Assembly (NCBI GenBank): GCA_963579025.1
Contig: CAUZFZ010000009.1
Location: forward strand, 1-64,000
Direction: 5' to 3'
Length of the DNA: 64,000 bases
DNA from: CAUZFZ01 sp963579025
GTDB lineage: Bacteria > Planctomycetota > Planctomycetia > Planctomycetales > Planctomycetaceae
The translations under genes and the position numbers were made by a program. The notes under the pieces are model-generated. The model was not told the origin of the DNA and ran no database searches. It was given only the letters and a program-made list of their open reading frames with translations. Below, piece after piece: positions 60,536 to 64,000 of this stretch. Position 1 is the first letter of the stretch. Every line of letters begins with the position of its first letter.

Positions 60536-62305
60536 GTGTTACGGACTCATACATGCGGTGGACTGACTAAAGACGACGTTGGAGCGGCCGTGACCGTGTC
60601 TGGCTGGGTCGACGTGACTCGCGACCACGGAGGCCTGCTGTTCATCGATCTGCGTGACCGCTACGGACTGATTCAGGTCGTGTTCGATCCGTCGGAGAGT
60701 CCTGAAGCTCATGAGCTGGGGCGTACTCTCCGCCGGGAAGACGTGATTCAGGCGAACGGATCACTGGTCCTGCGACCTGCCGACCGTATCAACCCCAAGC
60801 TGGAGAGCGGCGAAATCGAGGTGCGTGCCAGCGAGCTGATCATTCACAACAGGAGCCTGACACCGCCGTTCGAACCGACGGGGGACAACCTGCCGAACGA
60901 GGAACTCCGGCTGACGTATCGGTATATCGACCTCCGCCGACCTCAACTGCAGAAGGCGATCGCACTGCGTCATCAGGTTTGTAAGGCGACCCGAGACTAC
61001 TTTGACGGGAACGGGTTTCTGGAAATCGAGACACCGATGCTCGGCAAGAGCACTCCGGAAGGTGCCCGGGATTATCTGGTTCCCAGCCGAGTGCATCCCG
61101 GTAGTTTTTTCGCACTGCCGCAGTCGCCGCAGCTCTACAAACAACTGCTGATGGTTGGAGGTCTGGATCGCTACTACCAGCTCGCACGCTGTTTTCGCGA
61201 CGAGGACCTGCGGGCCGATCGCCAGCCGGAATTCACGCAGATCGACGTCGAGATGTCATTCGTCGAACACGACGACATTCTCAACATGGTCGACGGCCTG
61301 ATGGCCCACCTGGTAAAGGAAATTCGCGGCACCGACCTGCCGACGCCGTTACCGCGTCTGACGTATCAGGAGGCGATGGAACGCTTCGGGTCGGACAAGC
61401 CGGACCTGCGATTCGGCATGGAACTGGTCGAGATCAGCGATCTGGCAGAGAAGTGCGGTTTCGGTGTGTTCAGCAAGACGGTTCAGTCCGGCGGCCGGGT
61501 CCGTGGTCTGAACGCCAAAGGAGCAGCCTCAAAATACAGCCGCAAGGTGATCGACGAGCTGACCGCATGGGTCGGCGACTACGGAGCCCGCGGCCTGGCC
61601 TTCTTCCGCGTGAAGGAAGGTGCCCTCGATTCACCGATCGCGAAGTTCTTCTCTGAAGAAGACCAGCAGGAGATCATTCGCCGCCTGGGTGGTGAGGATG
61701 GCGACCTGCTGTTCTTTGTAGCCGACAAGTCATCGGTTACGTCAGCCGCACTCGCAGCGCTTCGCAACCGGCTGGCGAAAGAGCTGGAACTGTACGACCC
61801 GCTGGACCTGAACGTGCTGTGGGTTGTCGAATTCCCTCTGTTCGGCTGGAGCGAAGAGGAAAACCGCTGGATCGCCGAGCACCATCCCTTCTGCTACCCG
61901 CACAAGGACGACCTGGGCCTGTTCGAAACCGATCCGGGAAAGATCCGGGCACAGTCGTACGACCTGGTTTGCAATGGATACGAGGCCGCCAGCGGCAGCG
62001 TTCGTATCCACGATCCGGAGCTCCAGCAGAAGGTGTTCGACTTCATTGGCATCGATCAGGCCGAAGCCGAAGAGCGTTTCGGATTCCTGCTGAAGGCCCT
62101 GCGCTACGGTGCTCCGCCGCATGCCGGAATTGCTTTGGGTCTGGACCGCTGGGTGATGATGTTCCTGGGCGACGACAACATCCGCGACGTGATCGCGTTC
62201 CCCAAAACTCAAAAGGCGGCCGACCTGATGACGGAAGCGCCGTCACCGGTCGACGCGCCTCAGCTCCGAGATTTGAATATCAAACTCGATCTGCCCGAAT
62301 CGTAA
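60536..62305 (+). CDS. aspS: Aspartate--tRNA ligase
   Basis: A 589-residue class II aminoacyl-tRNA synthetase of the bacterial type. The N-terminal OB-fold (THTCGGLTKDDVGAAVTVSG) starts with GTG 60536, preceded by AAAGG. A bacterial GAD insertion domain is present in the middle. Motif 2 is FRDEDLRADRQPEFTQID, and motif 3 is GIALGLDRWVMM near the end. The upstream frame begins in a repeat and is not part of the protein. Length is normal. Confidence 0.95.
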   Translation: MLRTHTCGGLTKDDVGAAVTVSGWVDVTRDHGGLLFIDLRDRYGLIQVVFDPSESPEAHELGRTLRREDVIQANGSLVLRPADRINPKLESGEIEVRASELIIHNRSLTPPFEPTGDNLPNEELRLTYRYIDLRRPQLQKAIALRHQVCKATRDYFDGNGFLEIETPMLGKSTPEGARDYLVPSRVHPGSFFALPQSPQLYKQLLMVGGLDRYYQLARCFRDEDLRADRQPEFTQIDVEMSFVEHDDILNMVDGLMAHLVKEIRGTDLPTPLPRLTYQEAMERFGSDKPDLRFGMELVEISDLAEKCGFGVFSKTVQSGGRVRGLNAKGAASKYSRKVIDELTAWVGDYGARGLAFFRVKEGALDSPIAKFFSEEDQQEIIRRLGGEDGDLLFFVADKSSVTSAALAALRNRLAKELELYDPLDLNVLWVVEFPLFGWSEEENRWIAEHHPFCYPHKDDLGLFETDPGKIRAQSYDLVCNGYEAASGSVRIHDPELQQKVFDFIGIDQAEAEERFGFLLKALRYGAPPHAGIALGLDRWVMMFLGDDNIRDVIAFPKTQKAADLMTEAPSPVDAPQLRDLNIKLDLPES

Positions 62306-62454
62306 TTTCCTGACGATTTGCACGCATGCTGTAGAGCGTCGCGCCGTCGACTTACACTAATGGCTCCCGGGGCGAACAGTCATTCAAGTTCGTCGTCTCT
62401 TGCGAGTCGTGGTGGTGGCGCCCCAGCAGTCTCTGATTGTGAGCAGGTCGCGGA

Positions 62455-64000
62455 ATGAGAATCCGGAATACAGCGGCGTTGTCTCTGGTCGTGACGGCTC
62501 TGCAATCAGTCAGCATGGCCGTGACGGCGGCTGATGACGCGCCTGCAACGACCCGACCCAATGTCCTATTCATCGCAGTCGACGACCTGCGTCCTGAGCT
62601 GCGGTGTTATGGCGAGAGAGCGATCCAGTCGCCGAACATCGACAAGCTGGCTTCGTCAGGCGTTCTCTTTGAGCGGGCCTACTGCCAACTGGCTGTCTGC
62701 AATCCGTCACGCGTCAGCATCATGACCGGGTTGAGACCGGATTCGACCAGAGTCTGGGATCTGGTGACACGATTCCGACACACCATTCCAGATGCCGTCA
62801 CATTGCCACAACACTTCATGCAGCACGGCTACCACGCGGTGTCGTACGGCAAGATCTTTCATAACCCCTGGCCGGACGACGAGTCATGGAGTGAACCTCA
62901 TATCTGGCCCAAACAAAGTTCGCTCTGGTCCGACGAAGCAAAACAACGGCATGCAGCATATCGAGAGAAGATGCGGGCTGATGGTCGACCCGAAAGGCAG
63001 GTCAACCGCATGCGGCCTGAGGCGACCGAGGTCGTTGATACGCCAGACGACGAACACATCGATGGCGCCATTGCAGAGCAAGCGCTTGCTGCCATGAAGC
63101 GGCTGGCAGAACACGATCAACCTTTCTTTCTGGCCGCGGGTTTTATCCGTCCTCACCTACCGTTTGTTGTGCCGCGGAAGTACTGGGACCTCTACGACGC
63201 CGACTCGATCCCCACGGCAGCGAATCCCTTTCTTCCGAAGGGTTCTCCAGCATTCGCTATGAACACGATGTATGAGCTGCGGGACTACTTCGATTTCGAC
63301 GGCTCACCAAGACCGGATGAAGCAGCGTTGACGCAAGCACAGCAGCGGCGATTGAAGCACGGCTACTACGCGTCTGTCAGCTTGATTGACAGTCTGGTAG
63401 GTCGCCTTCTGTCGGAACTCGAAACGCTGGGCCTTGCTGACAACACCATCGTGGTACTGTGGGGAGATCACGGCTGGAAACTCGGAGAACACAACAGTTG
63501 GTGTAAGCAGACGAACTACGAGATTGATGCCCGAGTGCCGTTGATCATTCGTGCTCCCACATGCGCCGCGAACGGTGGCAAAGCACACGCGCTTGTGGAA
63601 CTGGTCGACGTCTATCCCACGCTGTGTGAACTGGCGGGCCTTCCCGTGTCCGAACAGCTTGAAGGCCGGAGCATGGTTCCACTGCTGTCGAATCTGGATC
63701 AGCCGTGGAAACAGGCCGCCTTCAGCCAGTTCCGACGTCAGGACGGTCGTGTCCCACTGATGGGCTACGCAATGCGGACTGACCGTTATCAATACATCGA
63801 ATGGCAGAATCGACGGACGCGCGAAGTTGTCGCGACCGAATTATACGACCATGACAGCGACCCGTTGGAAAATACAAACATCGCCGGCAGGGCTGACAAT
63901 AAAGAGCGACTCACCGAACTGAGTCGTCAGATGTGGGACACGCTGCCTGCACCGCCGGAATACGTTCCACCGAAACCCAAAAGACCTCAGGCCATCTTCC
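62455..64000 (+). CDS. Sulfatase, 3' end outside the window
   Basis: A partial exported sulfatase, over 510 residues in view. Signal peptide about residues 1-26. The N-terminal PNVLFIAVDDLRPEL is the sulfatase metal site. The formylglycine motif is CNPSR with Cys82 (of type CxPSR), matured by formylglycine-generating enzyme. Later blocks DDLVVLWGDHGWKLGEH-like IVVLWGDHGWKLGE and YPTLCELAGL are typical of iduronate-2-sulfatase-like planctomycete sulfatases. It probably removes sulfate from a marine polysaccharide. The frame is open to the last base. Confidence 0.92.
   Translation, partial: MRIRNTAALSLVVTALQSVSMAVTAADDAPATTRPNVLFIAVDDLRPELRCYGERAIQSPNIDKLASSGVLFERAYCQLAVCNPSRVSIMTGLRPDSTRVWDLVTRFRHTIPDAVTLPQHFMQHGYHAVSYGKIFHNPWPDDESWSEPHIWPKQSSLWSDEAKQRHAAYREKMRADGRPERQVNRMRPEATEVVDTPDDEHIDGAIAEQALAAMKRLAEHDQPFFLAAGFIRPHLPFVVPRKYWDLYDADSIPTAANPFLPKGSPAFAMNTMYELRDYFDFDGSPRPDEAALTQAQQRRLKHGYYASVSLIDSLVGRLLSELETLGLADNTIVVLWGDHGWKLGEHNSWCKQTNYEIDARVPLIIRAPTCAANGGKAHALVELVDVYPTLCELAGLPVSEQLEGRSMVPLLSNLDQPWKQAAFSQFRRQDGRVPLMGYAMRTDRYQYIEWQNRRTREVVATELYDHDSDPLENTNIAGRADNKERLTELSRQMWDTLPAPPEYVPPKPKRPQAIF

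Noticed and set aside
1..64000. CRISPR array, tRNA, rRNA or prophage
   Set aside because: No regularly spaced direct repeats, no cloverleaf with a GTTCGA-type loop in the gaps, no rRNA segments and no phage or transposase genes were found by eye. A tRNA scan could not be run.

Overview
The window reads as part of a planctomycete chromosome. The markers are a paired DUF1549/DUF1553 cytochrome-type protein and DUF1501 Tat protein, a DUF1559 prepilin-like protein, a DUF1570 peptidase-like protein, PQQ-type beta-propeller proteins, a CxPSR sulfatase, and a DUF447 plus beta-RFAP synthase pair of the tetrahydromethanopterin pathway. The DNA is GC-rich, genes are mostly single or in short runs on both strands, and many gaps carry palindromic dispersed repeats. 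No tRNA, rRNA, CRISPR array, transposase gene or prophage was seen.

Layout. 0-10 kb: a BlaI/BlaR1-like regulator pair, a DUF1559 protein, a methyltransferase, a membrane-anchored phosphatase, then the DUF1501 and DUF1549/1553 pair. 10-16 kb: an ExbD-like lipoprotein candidate, a beta-helix protein, an M50 protease, a Nif3-like protein and a parvulin-type foldase. 16.5-19 kb: two tatA genes, a very small protein resembling only the end of TatC, then cbiM and cbiQ without an ATPase gene. 19-21.7 kb: a bifunctional nuclease, DUF447, beta-RFAP synthase and pyrE. 21.8-26 kb: a very charged exported protein, an oxidoreductase, an Hsp20 gene behind a sigma-54-like promoter, and a Cys/His-rich exported protein. 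26-34 kb: housekeeping genes (dksA-like, lspA, rpmE, prfA, prmC, murA, inositol monophosphatase family, MoxR). 34-38 kb: a large SEFIR-NTPase-TPR gene and remnants of a relative. 38-47 kb: a K+ channel with two RCK domains, an AraC-MGMT fusion, an unrecognised membrane protein and two beta-propeller proteins. 47-64 kb: rpsD, cysC, a dihydroorotate dehydrogenase-like gene, DUF1570, argG, a GspG-like protein, a Gfo/Idh-like membrane chimera, an HD/PAS/GGDEF protein, an SH3-like protein, aspS and a sulfatase cut by the window end.

The most interesting locus is 33.9-38 kb. The SEFIR-NTPase-TPR protein has the architecture of bacterial STAND immune sensors. Its 3' end holds a ~196 bp insertion with inverted repeats, flanked by a possible 4-bp duplication. 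Removing that insertion exactly restores the reading frame to a C-terminal tail now left out of frame. At least four other unrelated dispersed repeats sit in frame inside the same gene, and short pieces of a second copy lie directly upstream. This looks like a decaying or repeat-remodelled immune receptor locus. A second interest is the tatA-tatA-mini-TatC arrangement. All functions here are inferred from sequence alone.
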